From assembly GCA_003557565.1 (NCBI GenBank), contig PWOG01000147.1:1-5772 (forward strand): a stretch of 5,772 nucleotides of DNA, given 5' to 3'. Below are positions 1-5,546 of this stretch, piece after piece. How positions within the stretch are numbered: position 1 is the stretch's first letter; each line of letters starts with the position of its first letter. This DNA comes from Desulfobulbaceae bacterium (GTDB taxonomy: Bacteria; Desulfobacterota; Desulfobulbia; Desulfobulbales; Desulfurivibrionaceae). The position numbers were made by a program, and so were the translations under genes. The notes under the pieces were generated by a model. It did not search any database, was not told the origin of the DNA, and saw only the letters and a program-made list of their open reading frames with translations.

Positions 1-137
1 GCCACCGCCTGGAGACCTATAACGATAAAACCGCCCCCTTGATCGGTTTCTACGAAAAAGAAGGACTGTTGAAAAACATCGCCGGGACTTCCAGCGATGT
101 TGTGGTCAATGCCATCAAGTCGGAACTGGGCATGTAA
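1..137 (+). CDS. adk: Adenylate kinase, C-terminal fragment (5' end outside window)
   Basis: This is the last 44 codons of a gene that begins before the window; the first complete codon is at base 3 and the TAA stop is at 135-137. The translation shows the family's C-terminal signature: an RLETY helix start, then KTAPLIGFYEKEGLL, then a short glycine turn (NIAG) and a final amphipathic helix ending SELGM. In adenylate kinases this segment follows the LID and holds the helix packing against the CORE domain. The enzyme interconverts ATP and AMP with two ADP in the cytoplasm. Only the tail is visible, so the P-loop and LID zinc site cannot be checked. The stop codon lies inside the left arm of a perfect 15-bp inverted repeat (134-148), so a repeat insertion may have set the present C-terminus. 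Identification is by recalled family pattern. Confidence 0.88.
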   Translation, partial: HRLETYNDKTAPLIGFYEKEGLLKNIAGTSSDVVVNAIKSELGM

Positions 138-189
138 ACTTGCAGCAGCACCGCATTCTGGGGCGATCGGCCCGGCTTGCAGCACTACT

Positions 190-290
190 GCGTAACCGTT
201 CACCTGGGGGACTAACCTAGAAGAATAACGGGCCGTAAGCGAACAGCCGTGCCGCAGGTCAGGTCTTGCAGCGTAAGTGATCAGGGGGGC
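190..290 (+). repeat. Degenerate GTAA-type half-sites between adk and trmFO
   Basis: Three spaced direct copies of a motif like GTAAnCGnTCA followed by a G-run are visible: 190-210 (GCGTAACCGTTCACC, then five G within TGGGGG), 233-246 (CCGTAAGCGAACAG) and 271-290 (GCGTAAGTGATCAGGGGGGC). A fourth copy starts the adjacent long palindrome (297-311, TAAGCGGTCACAGGG), and its inverted partner ends that palindrome (395-404, GATCGCTTAC). A conserved tetranucleotide followed by a G-rich or hairpin segment recalls REP sequences mobilised by RAYT (TnpA-REP) proteins, which use GTAG or GGAG tetranucleotides. Here the tetranucleotide would be GTAA. That link is inference; no RAYT gene is in the window. 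Confidence 0.55.
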
Positions 291-295
291 AGATG

Positions 296-404
296 ATAAG
301 CGGTCACAGGGTGCCGCAGGTTGTGGGGAGCGGGACGGCGAAGCGTACCTCAGTACGTGAGCCGGCCCGATCGCCGCAAGATGCGGTGCCCTGTGATCGC
401 TTAC
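296..404 (+). repeat. 109-bp imperfect palindromic dispersed repeat, copy 1
   Basis: The two arms (296-348 and 353-404) are imperfect reverse complements around the centre GTAC-CTCA-GTAC, with the outer ends TAAGCGGTCACAGGG and CCCTGTGATCGCTTAC. The same element occurs in the opposite orientation at 5652-5760, with about six mismatches in 109 bases by hand alignment. Such a length and symmetry would allow an extended hairpin in RNA or a cruciform in DNA. It has no coding potential that I credit and it lies wholly in intergenic DNA. Confidence 0.88.
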
Positions 405-436
405 ACTGCTGCAAGTTTACGGGTCGCAATATCAGC

Positions 437-442
437 AGGTGA
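437..442 (+). promoter_or_regulatory. Ribosome binding site supporting TTG start of trmFO
   Basis: AGGTGA lies 6 bases upstream of TTG at 449. The in-frame codon at 440-442 is TGA and no ATG or GTG lies between it and 449, so the TTG is the earliest possible start. It also places the FAD-binding motif at the usual distance from the N-terminus. The site lies 17 bases after the end of the inverted-repeat block. Confidence 0.75.
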
Positions 443-448
443 TTACTC

Positions 449-1777
449 TTGACTAACGGTTATAAGGACAACCCGGTAACCATTATCGGCGGCGGCCTGG
501 CCGGCGCCGAAGCCGCCTGGCAGGCCGCCCGTCGTGGTTGTGCCGTTGAACTTTACGAGATGAAGCCGGAGGCCTTCAGCCCGGCTCATCGGTCCCCGGA
601 CCTGGGCGAGCTGGTCTGCAGCAACTCCCTGCGGGCCAATGACCCCCACAATGCCGTGGGCCTGCTCAAGGAAGAGATGCGGCAACTGGATTCGCTGATC
701 ATGGCAGCGGCCGACGCCACCCGGGTTCCGGCCGGCGGGGCCCTGGCGGTGGACCGTGAGCTCTTTGCCCGCCGGATCACCGACGTCCTGGAAAAACAAC
801 CACTGATCACCATTATCCGCCGGGAGGTCCAAGAAATTCCGCCGCCGGGTTCGGCTCCGGTGATCATCGCCGCCGGCCCGTTGGCCGGAGCCGGACTTTC
901 CGCCTCGCTGGCCGAACTCATCGGCGCCGACCAACTGGCTTTTTACGACGCCATCGCCCCCATCGTCTACGCCGACTCTCTGGACCGGGAAATTGTCTTT
1001 TCCGCTTCGCGCTACCAGGAAGGTCCGGGGGACTACCTAAACTGCCCCATGGACCGGGATCAGTACCGGCACTTCATCCAGAGCCTGCTGAGCGCCCCCC
1101 AGGTACAGTTGCACGATTTCGAGGAACCAAGATATTTTGAAGGTTGTCTCCCCATTGAAATCATGGCCGCCCGGGGCGAGGACACCCCGCGCTTCGGCCC
1201 CTTAAAACCGGTGGGGCTCATCGACCCCCGCACCGGAGAGGAACCATACGCGGTGGTCCAGTTGCGCAAGGAAAACCGGGAAGGCATACTTTACAACCTG
1301 GTGGGTTTTCAGACCAAACTGACCCATCCTGCCCAAAAAGAGGTGTTCCGCTTGATTCCAGGCCTGCAGCAGGCCCGCTTCGCCCGCCTGGGCAGCATTC
1401 ACCGCAACACCTTTGTCTGTGCGCCCAAAGTGTTGCAACCCACCTTGCAATTAAAGGTGCGAAACGATATCTTGCTGGCAGGACAGATCAGCGGCGTGGA
1501 AGGTTATGTGGAATCGGCCGCCTCCGGGCTGCTGGCAGGAATCAACGCCGTGTCTTTGATCAAAGGCCGACCAATGACGGTGCCGCCACCGGAAACCGCC
1601 CTGGGGGCCCTGGTCAGCCACCTGACCCGGACCGAAGCCGCAGTGTTTCAGCCCAGCAACATCAATTTCGGGCTCTTTCCGCCCCTTCCCGGCAAAAAGA
1701 TCCCCAAACGACTGCGAGGTGAAACCCGTGCCCGAATCGCTCGCCAAGCCCTTGCTGACTGGCAACATTCCCACTGA
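449..1777 (+). CDS. trmFO: Methylenetetrahydrofolate--tRNA-(uracil-5-)-methyltransferase TrmFO
   Basis: A 442-residue protein, the usual length for TrmFO (formerly Gid). This cytoplasmic flavoenzyme makes 5-methyluridine at position 54 of the tRNA T-loop, using methylenetetrahydrofolate as carbon donor and reduced FAD. A Rossmann FAD-binding start is visible: VTIIGGGLAGAEAA with GGGLAG at residues 14-19, followed by an acidic ELYEMKP strand end. The conserved ELVCSNSLR segment holds Cys57, and YFEGCLPIEIMA holds Cys233; these correspond to the two functional cysteines known in the Bacillus subtilis enzyme. A second flavin-contacting segment, GQISGVEGYVESAASG, lies near residues 345-360, and the family tail FQPSNINFGLFPPL near 400-413. 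No domain is missing. Translation starts at TTG with a good Shine-Dalgarno sequence. The last 50 bases overlap the next gene, implying cotranscription. No convincing own promoter was seen, so the upstream repeat block must contain one or be read through. Confidence 0.96.
   Translation: MTNGYKDNPVTIIGGGLAGAEAAWQAARRGCAVELYEMKPEAFSPAHRSPDLGELVCSNSLRANDPHNAVGLLKEEMRQLDSLIMAAADATRVPAGGALAVDRELFARRITDVLEKQPLITIIRREVQEIPPPGSAPVIIAAGPLAGAGLSASLAELIGADQLAFYDAIAPIVYADSLDREIVFSASRYQEGPGDYLNCPMDRDQYRHFIQSLLSAPQVQLHDFEEPRYFEGCLPIEIMAARGEDTPRFGPLKPVGLIDPRTGEEPYAVVQLRKENREGILYNLVGFQTKLTHPAQKEVFRLIPGLQQARFARLGSIHRNTFVCAPKVLQPTLQLKVRNDILLAGQISGVEGYVESAASGLLAGINAVSLIKGRPMTVPPPETALGALVSHLTRTEAAVFQPSNINFGLFPPLPGKKIPKRLRGETRARIARQALADWQHSH
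1716..1721 (+). promoter_or_regulatory. Ribosome binding site inside trmFO deciding the start of the ChaN-like gene
   Basis: GAGGTG sits 6 bases upstream of GTG at 1728. The alternative in-frame GTG at 1719 overlaps this site and has no comparable purine stretch at the right distance, so 1728 is preferred. The site lies inside the trmFO coding sequence, consistent with translational coupling. Confidence 0.6.
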
Positions 1778-3728
1778 CCCGACCCCATGGCTGCCGACCG
1801 CCTGTTTGCTGATTTTGCTGCTGCCCGTCCTGATCGCCTGGCCAGCGACCACCCGGGCCACGGATCCCGACGAAGTCAAACTTCGGGAGCTGCTGCAGCG
1901 GGAATTCAGTCCTGATTATGAACTGGCCCGGCTGGCTGTAGAAGATGCCGTCCTGAGCGAGAAAAAAGGCGGGGTGGAGTTGAGCTTTACCCTTCGGCAA
2001 AAACAGTCCCCCCCCATCTCCCTTGAAGTTCCCCTGCTGATCATTACCCCCCACCGCAGCTTCACCACCACCCTGGCCAGCAACCAGGCTGAAACCCCGG
2101 TTAATCTTGAATTGAACGACCGTCCCACGGAAATCATCCTGGATCCCTACCAGGAGTTGCCCAGATACTTGAGCCCGGCGGAAATCCCCCCCACCTGGGC
2201 CGGCTTTCTGGCCGCCGACCAACGGCTGGCTATTGTCCCCCATAAATCGCCGGAACCCTGGAAGCCCCTGCTGGCCCTGCTGGATAAGCATAATATTGCC
2301 GCCCGGCCACTGGCCAAAATCGAAGACCGGGAACTGGCCACGGCTTCCCTGCTGTTTATCGGCTCCGAAAAAGATCATCCCGCCCGGGGATTTTTCGCCG
2401 CCGATCATCACGGCGCCGACCGTATTGAACTTAACGTCCGGGAAAACCCTCTTAACCGTGAGCAGCTGGCCGTTTTGCTGGATCTTGGCTCCAAGCCGGC
2501 GGCGGCCGACCTTGAACTCCTCCGAGCCAGACTGGACTCACCCGGGCACTTCAGTCAGTTGCGGATAGACAACGGCGAGATCCGGCAGCAGAAAATGGAT
2601 CCGGCGCCACCGGGACTGCGGGTTCAACTCGACCGCCCGCCCGTTGGCATGGCCGCCAGTGCCAGCCAGGGTTTTCATGAAATCATGGCCGAACTGGCCG
2701 ATACCAGGGTTGTTTACGTGGGCGAGGTGCATAACCGCTATGAGGATCATTTACTGCAGTTGCGGGTCCTGCGGGCCATGTACCGGCAAGACCCCAAACT
2801 GGCCGTGGGCATGGAGATGTTTCCGGTCTCGGCCCAACCGGCCCTGGACGCTTTTGTAGCCGGGGAGATCGACGAGCCCGAATTTCTAAGACAATCGGAT
2901 TATTTTACCAACTGGAGCTTCGACTACCGGCTTTATCGGGACATCATCGACTTCGCCCGCCGCTACCAACTGCCTATTATCGCCCTCAATCTGGAACGGG
3001 GAATCACCAGCAAGGTCTTTCGGGAAGGTGGAATTTCCGCCCTGAGCAGTGAAGAACTCGAGCAGATCCCCGGCGACCGTGATCTTGCTCTGCCCGACTT
3101 CCACCAGCGGATCAGCGAGGCCTTCACCATGCATGACCACGATCTGGAAAACGAACAGGAACGCTTCAGTGGTTTTCTCCAGGCCCAGAGCCTCTGGGAT
3201 GAACAAATGGCCAGCCGGATAGCCGGGTTCCTGGAGGACAACCCGGAGCATCGCCTGCTGGCGGTGGTCGGCCGCGGCCACAGTGACCGGCGCAACGCCA
3301 TCCCTCCCCGCCTGGCCCGCCGCCTGCCGGTGGAGCAGAAAGTAATCCTGCCGATGCGTGATCATTCGGCACCCACGAAAGCCGCCGATTATTTCTTTTT
3401 TGTCCCCCAGCAAAGCCTGCCGGACCAGGCCCTGCTGGGGGTGCGGATCAGGGACGGGGCAGAGAAAACTCCCGGCGCCCTGGTGGTCGGCCTCAGCCCC
3501 CACGGTAAGGCCCAGGAAGTCGGAATCCAGGAAGATGACCTGGTGATCGCCCTGGATGACTGGGAAGTCGCCAGCGCCAATGATTTGCGTATTGCCATGC
3601 TCTACAAAAAACCGGGAGAAACCGTCAATGTCCGGGTGTTGCGCCCGGCAACCAAAGAGGTTGAAGAAGAGGGAGAAAAAACAGAACAAAAAACCTTTGA
3701 GTCACTGGAGTTTACCCTGGAGCTTTAA
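1728..3728 (+). CDS. Secreted ChaN-family (haem-binding-type) protein with C-terminal PDZ domain
   Basis: A 666-residue protein if GTG 1728 is used (669 from GTG 1719). Residues 21-44 form a hydrophobic signal-peptide-like segment ending ATTRA, suggesting export to the periplasm. No cysteine follows it, so it is probably not a lipoprotein, unlike many ChaN proteins. Residues about 45-300 are an N-terminal region not confidently assigned; its LDPYQELPRYLSPAEIPPTW stretch recalls C-terminal parts of some M1-peptidase-like proteins (from memory). Residues about 325-545 match the ChaN/DUF399 fold: VGEVHNRYEDH (Glu333, His335, His341), GMEMF (361-365), DYRLYRDIIDFARRY, Q-x-x-x-DEQMA and GRGHSD (His518). 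ChaN proteins bind haem in Campylobacter and belong to a superfamily with TIKI/TraB and erythromycin esterases. Residues about 568-650 form a PDZ domain (LLGVRI start, GIQEDDLVIALDDWEV core), typically a peptide-binding module. It overlaps trmFO by 50 bases. The exact role is unknown. Confidence 0.85.
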   Translation: MPESLAKPLLTGNIPTDPTPWLPTACLLILLLPVLIAWPATTRATDPDEVKLRELLQREFSPDYELARLAVEDAVLSEKKGGVELSFTLRQKQSPPISLEVPLLIITPHRSFTTTLASNQAETPVNLELNDRPTEIILDPYQELPRYLSPAEIPPTWAGFLAADQRLAIVPHKSPEPWKPLLALLDKHNIAARPLAKIEDRELATASLLFIGSEKDHPARGFFAADHHGADRIELNVRENPLNREQLAVLLDLGSKPAAADLELLRARLDSPGHFSQLRIDNGEIRQQKMDPAPPGLRVQLDRPPVGMAASASQGFHEIMAELADTRVVYVGEVHNRYEDHLLQLRVLRAMYRQDPKLAVGMEMFPVSAQPALDAFVAGEIDEPEFLRQSDYFTNWSFDYRLYRDIIDFARRYQLPIIALNLERGITSKVFREGGISALSSEELEQIPGDRDLALPDFHQRISEAFTMHDHDLENEQERFSGFLQAQSLWDEQMASRIAGFLEDNPEHRLLAVVGRGHSDRRNAIPPRLARRLPVEQKVILPMRDHSAPTKAADYFFFVPQQSLPDQALLGVRIRDGAEKTPGALVVGLSPHGKAQEVGIQEDDLVIALDDWEVASANDLRIAMLYKKPGETVNVRVLRPATKEVEEEGEKTEQKTFESLEFTLEL

Positions 3729-3742
3729 ACCCCGGGGCCGGG

Positions 3743-3771
3743 TTGACATGGCTCGAGTCTGGTCAAATATT
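3743..3771 (+). promoter_or_regulatory. Candidate sigma-70 promoter for the universal stress protein gene
   Basis: A perfect TTGACA at 3743-3748 is followed, after 17 bases, by AATATT at 3766-3771 (4 of 6 matches to TATAAT). This would give a leader of about 115 bases before the ATG at 3896. The leader contains two identical TTTTACCCA nonamers at 3791-3799 and 3821-3829, and a run of seven T at 3818-3824. The preceding gene ends at 3728 and the following gene has its own strong ribosome site, fitting an independent transcription unit. No transcript data support it. Confidence 0.5.
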
Positions 3772-3895
3772 TTTGCCGAGCACTTGCATGTTTTACCCAA
3801 GACCTTTCATTATCTGCTTTTTTTACCCAGTTCATTCGTTGTATGCTGAAGCTGTAAGCACCTTCCCGTCAAAACCATGAAGCAGGAGGTAGACC

Positions 3896-4354
3896 ATGGC
3901 CAACCCCGAACCGGAAATCAAAAAAATCCTGGTACCGCTGGACTTCTCCAACAACTCCATCATGCTGATCAAAAAGGCCAGCAAAGTGGCCGAGGAACTG
4001 GGGGCTGAGCTTGAAATCCTCCACGTGGTGGAGTCGCTGGATCCTTACGTGGGTTTTGCCGTGCCCCATATTCCCTTGGATACCCTGGGCAAAGACCTCA
4101 ACTCCTATGCCGAGAAAAAGATGGAAAGTTTCCTGGAGGATAACCTGCCCCCCGGTATTCCGCATCAAGCCAAAGTAGTCACCGGCAACGACGCAGCGAC
4201 GGAAATTATTCGCCATGCCGAGGAAAACGATTGCAATCTGATCATTATCGCCACCCAAGGCTTTAAAGGACTGCCGAAATTTCTCTTCGGCAGTGTCGCC
4301 GAGCGGGTCTTAAAGCAGGCGCACTGCCCGGTGATGACTGTCAAACCACGGTAG
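3896..4354 (+). CDS. Universal stress protein (UspA family), single domain
   Basis: A 152-residue cytoplasmic protein of typical single-domain Usp length. The first strand reads IKKILVPLDFS with Asp16 at the position that contacts the nucleotide in ATP-binding Usp proteins. The C-terminal half carries NLIIIATQGFKG and then FGSVAERVLKQAHCPVMTVK. The ATP-binding pattern of the MJ0577 type is G-2x-G-9x-G-S/T. Here the match is A119-TQ-G122-9x-G132-S133, so the first glycine is alanine, a substitution I believe is common in related proteins; nucleotide binding is likely but not certain. Such proteins usually dimerise and help survival under stress or growth arrest; the specific role here is unknown. 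The start is firm: AGGAGGT at 3884-3890 lies 5 bases before ATG. A candidate promoter is at 3743-3771. The gene stands 167 bases after the ChaN-like gene, probably as its own unit. Confidence 0.95.
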   Translation: MANPEPEIKKILVPLDFSNNSIMLIKKASKVAEELGAELEILHVVESLDPYVGFAVPHIPLDTLGKDLNSYAEKKMESFLEDNLPPGIPHQAKVVTGNDAATEIIRHAEENDCNLIIIATQGFKGLPKFLFGSVAERVLKQAHCPVMTVKPR

Positions 4355-4460
4355 ACAGGCCGTGACCCCGCTGCTCTGGCAGAGCGGTGGCCAGGTTACC
4401 GCCGGCAAAAACAATCCATAATTGATATTGATAAACCACAGCCAGCCAAGGATATAACCC

Positions 4461-4727
4461 ATGTCTTCCGACGCCGAAAAACCCATTGAAGGAAACTGGT
4501 ACGAACTTCCCTCCGGCGAAATTTTCACCGTGGTCACGGTGGACGAAGAGGAGGGCATGGTGGAGATCCAGTATGATGATACCAGTCTCGAGGAAATCGA
4601 GATGGTAGACTGGGACGATCTGGGGGCCGACCCCATCGACCCGCCCGATGAATGGGCCGCCGATTATAGTAATTTCGAAGATGACGATGATTTCGAGATA
4701 GAACCCAGTGAACTTGAGGAGGAATAG
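4461..4727 (+). CDS. Small, extremely acidic protein (DUF6763-like), function unknown
   Basis: An 88-residue protein with 34 Asp/Glu and a single Lys, with no Arg, so its isoelectric point must be very low. The N-terminal half reads as a compact beta domain: EGNWYELPSGEIFTVVTVDEEEGMVEIQYDDTSLEEIEM. The layout 'G-x-W-y, G-E-x-F-x-V-x-x-x-D, x-x-x-I-Q-Y' resembles a small proteobacterial family I recall as DUF6763; that assignment needs a profile search. The C-terminal third is a disordered-looking acidic tail (FEDDDDFEIEPSELEEE). It has no signal peptide or membrane segment, so it is cytoplasmic. AAGGA at 4448-4452 lies 8 bases before ATG. The upstream 106-base gap holds a tandem TTGATA repeat (4422-4433) but no clear promoter. 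Its stop is 5 bases from the next start, and that gene's ribosome site lies inside this gene, so the two are almost surely cotranslated. Confidence 0.85.
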   Translation: MSSDAEKPIEGNWYELPSGEIFTVVTVDEEEGMVEIQYDDTSLEEIEMVDWDDLGADPIDPPDEWAADYSNFEDDDDFEIEPSELEEE

Positions 4728-4732
4728 TCAAT

Positions 4733-5101
4733 ATGACCATACAGCTTTCATTCAGCAAGGATGAAAATGAACTTCTGCCGGATTATCGCAACAAAATTGC
4801 CAGGGCGGAATCGACGGAGGATGTAAAAAAGATCTTTACAAAAACCGTGGGTCACCTGCTGGAAAGGGTTTTCGGTGATAGCCTGAAAATCGAATATGGC
4901 GATGTCAGTTTAAAGCAAGGCGAATTGGATGGTCACGCTTTCACCCTCAACGACAAAATCAAAACCAATCCGGAATTTACTGAAATATGGGAAAAGTCAG
5001 ATCTGCCCCACGTCCTGGGACGGCTGGCCCAGACCGCCCGTAACCGCTACAAACACCTGGAAAAACACCCGGAAAAAACCAACGCCAAAATAAGAATGTA
5101 A
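4733..5101 (+). CDS. Conserved-looking hypothetical protein with basic C-terminus
   Basis: A 122-residue protein that I do not recognise. It has no signal peptide, membrane segment or cysteine, so it is probably cytoplasmic. Residues about 10-45 look helical (ELLPDYRNKIARAESTEDV, then a helix ending HLLERVFG). The middle contains short strands (LKIEYGDVSL, HAFTLNDK), and the last 35 residues are rich in Arg, Lys and His (GRLAQTARNRYKHLEKHP). Overall charge is near neutral (21 Lys/Arg against 20 Asp/Glu), so the basic character is concentrated at the end, which could contact nucleic acid or the acidic partner encoded just upstream. The start is supported by GAGGAGG at 4716-4722, 10 bases before ATG. 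The gene is the last of its unit and is followed 17 bases later by a strong terminator. That it is a real gene rests on coupling, ribosome site, codon pattern and terminator. No function is proposed. Confidence 0.85.
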   Translation: MTIQLSFSKDENELLPDYRNKIARAESTEDVKKIFTKTVGHLLERVFGDSLKIEYGDVSLKQGELDGHAFTLNDKIKTNPEFTEIWEKSDLPHVLGRLAQTARNRYKHLEKHPEKTNAKIRM

Positions 5102-5117
5102 AAGTTATCGGCAGCCC

Positions 5118-5165
5118 AAACCGCAAAAAAGCCCGGGGGACCCACCCCGGGCTTTTTTGCGGTTT
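5118..5165. terminator. Bidirectional rho-independent terminator
   Basis: A perfect 21-bp stem (5118-5138 with 5145-5165) surrounds a 6-base loop, GACCCA. The GC core GCCCGGGG/CCCCGGGC is followed on the plus strand by TTTTTTGCGGTTTT. The left arm holds AAAAAA, giving the matching U-run for minus-strand transcripts. It lies between the end of the plus-strand pair (5101) and the end of the convergent cold-shock gene (5190), so it can serve both units. Confidence 0.95.
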
Positions 5166-5189
5166 TCTGTCACCAAAAAACCTGTTTGA

Positions 5190-5402
5190 TCAGTCAACCA
5201 CCACCACATCCTCGGCCTGTAAGCCCTTCGGGGTTTCCACCACCGAAAAGCTCACACTCTGTCCATCCTGCAAAGATTTGTAGCCCTCACCACGAATCCC
5301 CCGGTAGTGTACAAAGACATCCGACTCATCTTCGCGCTCGATGAAGCCAAAACCCTTGGGAGCATTGAACCACTTTACCCGGCCATTGACACGTTCAGAC
5401 AT
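5190..5402 (-). CDS. Cold-shock domain protein (CspA family)
   Basis: A 70-residue protein made only of a cold-shock domain, the normal length for bacterial Csp proteins. The RNA-binding motifs are visible: VKWFNAPKGFGFIE, containing RNP1 (residues 15-21, KGFGFIE), and DVFVHY as RNP2 (28-33). The family tail QSVSFSVVETPKGLQAEDVVVV is intact. These proteins bind single-stranded RNA or DNA and act as RNA chaperones in the cytoplasm. After RNP2 it has YRGIRGEGYKSL in place of the common F-S-A-I, a variant form seen in environmental proteobacteria. The start is supported by AAGGAG on the minus strand (5412-5417), 9 bases upstream. The gene is convergent with the acidic/hypothetical pair and shares its terminator. 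A long structured leader lies upstream (5424-5485), suggesting post-transcriptional control. Whether it is cold-induced cannot be told from sequence; many Csp genes are constitutive. Confidence 0.96.
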   Translation of the reverse strand: MSERVNGRVKWFNAPKGFGFIEREDESDVFVHYRGIRGEGYKSLQDGQSVSFSVVETPKGLQAEDVVVVD

Positions 5403-5423
5403 AACCCTTTACTCCTTACCGCT

Positions 5424-5485
5424 GAATTTCCGGCGTCCAACCGCCGACCAACCCGTGATCCGCAACCGCAAGATCACGAAAATTC
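5424..5485 (-). promoter_or_regulatory. Structured 5' leader of the cold-shock gene: candidate three-way junction
   Basis: Read as minus-strand RNA, an outer stem pairs GAATTT (5480-5485) with AAATTC (5424-5429), with one further C-G pair (5478/5430) after a single-base bulge. Inside it are two hairpins: GTGATC/GATCAC (5472-5477 with 5455-5460, 11-base loop) and CGGCG/CGCCG (5442-5446 with 5431-5435, 6-base loop), joined by 8 bases. The structure ends 6 bases before the AAGGAG ribosome site and 22 bases before the start codon. E. coli cspA has a long leader acting as a thermosensor; a similar role here is inference. Confidence 0.45.
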
Positions 5486-5546
5486 ACATAAAGTACATGA
5501 TGAAGATATTTTTTCTCCGAAGCAAGATTTTTTTTAAACTGTGGTA

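Larger units (their letters stand above)
134..420. repeat. Composite palindromic repeat block bounded by 15-bp perfect inverted repeats
   Basis: The block is closed by GTAAACTTGCAGCAG at 134-148 and its exact reverse complement at 406-420. Directly inside, 149-176 matches the reverse complement of 361-388 at 24 of 28 bases, leaving a 17-base unpaired stretch (389-405) on the right. The interior carries TTGCAGC three times (140-146, 178-184, 265-271) and several GTAA half-sites. No credible gene lies between the adk stop and the trmFO start at 449, and no target-site duplication is visible at the outer ends. It resembles a non-autonomous mobile or REP/BIME-type element rather than a gene. As RNA it could fold into a long imperfect hairpin between adk and trmFO. 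Confidence 0.8.

Noticed and set aside
140..271. Three TTGCAGC copies as a CRISPR-like or tandem array
   Set aside because: The 7-base units are irregularly spaced (38 and 87 bases), with no 25-35 base repeat or regular spacers.
134..420. Insertion sequence
   Set aside because: There is no transposase reading frame and no target duplication; at most it is a non-autonomous element.
443..934. Long minus-strand open frame opposite trmFO (and similar ones opposite the ChaN-like gene, for example 1662-2411 and 2886-3689)
   Set aside because: The opposite strand encodes clear conserved proteins. The antisense frames have low-complexity Gly/Gln-rich translations typical of GC-rich shadows and no ribosome sites of note.
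1788..1860. Lipoprotein signal around the Cys within PTAC of the ChaN-like protein
   Set aside because: The cysteine precedes the hydrophobic core rather than following it, so it cannot be a normal lipobox; a plain signal peptide or membrane anchor fits better.
3728..3744. CCCCGGGG palindrome and AACCC/GGGTT arms after the ChaN-like gene as a terminator
   Set aside because: Short arms and no downstream T-run; the right arm also merges into the candidate -35 element.
3748..3849. Possible 33-residue ORF (ATG 3748) after the ChaN-like gene
   Set aside because: Its start overlaps a perfect TTGACA promoter element, it has no purine-rich ribosome site, and its composition is not protein-like.
4368..4387. 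Short hairpin CCGCT/AGCGG (or GCTCTG/CAGAGC at 4373-4385) after the universal stress protein gene as a terminator
   Set aside because: The stem is only 5-6 bp, with a 10-base or 1-base loop, and no T-run follows; it is too weak to call.
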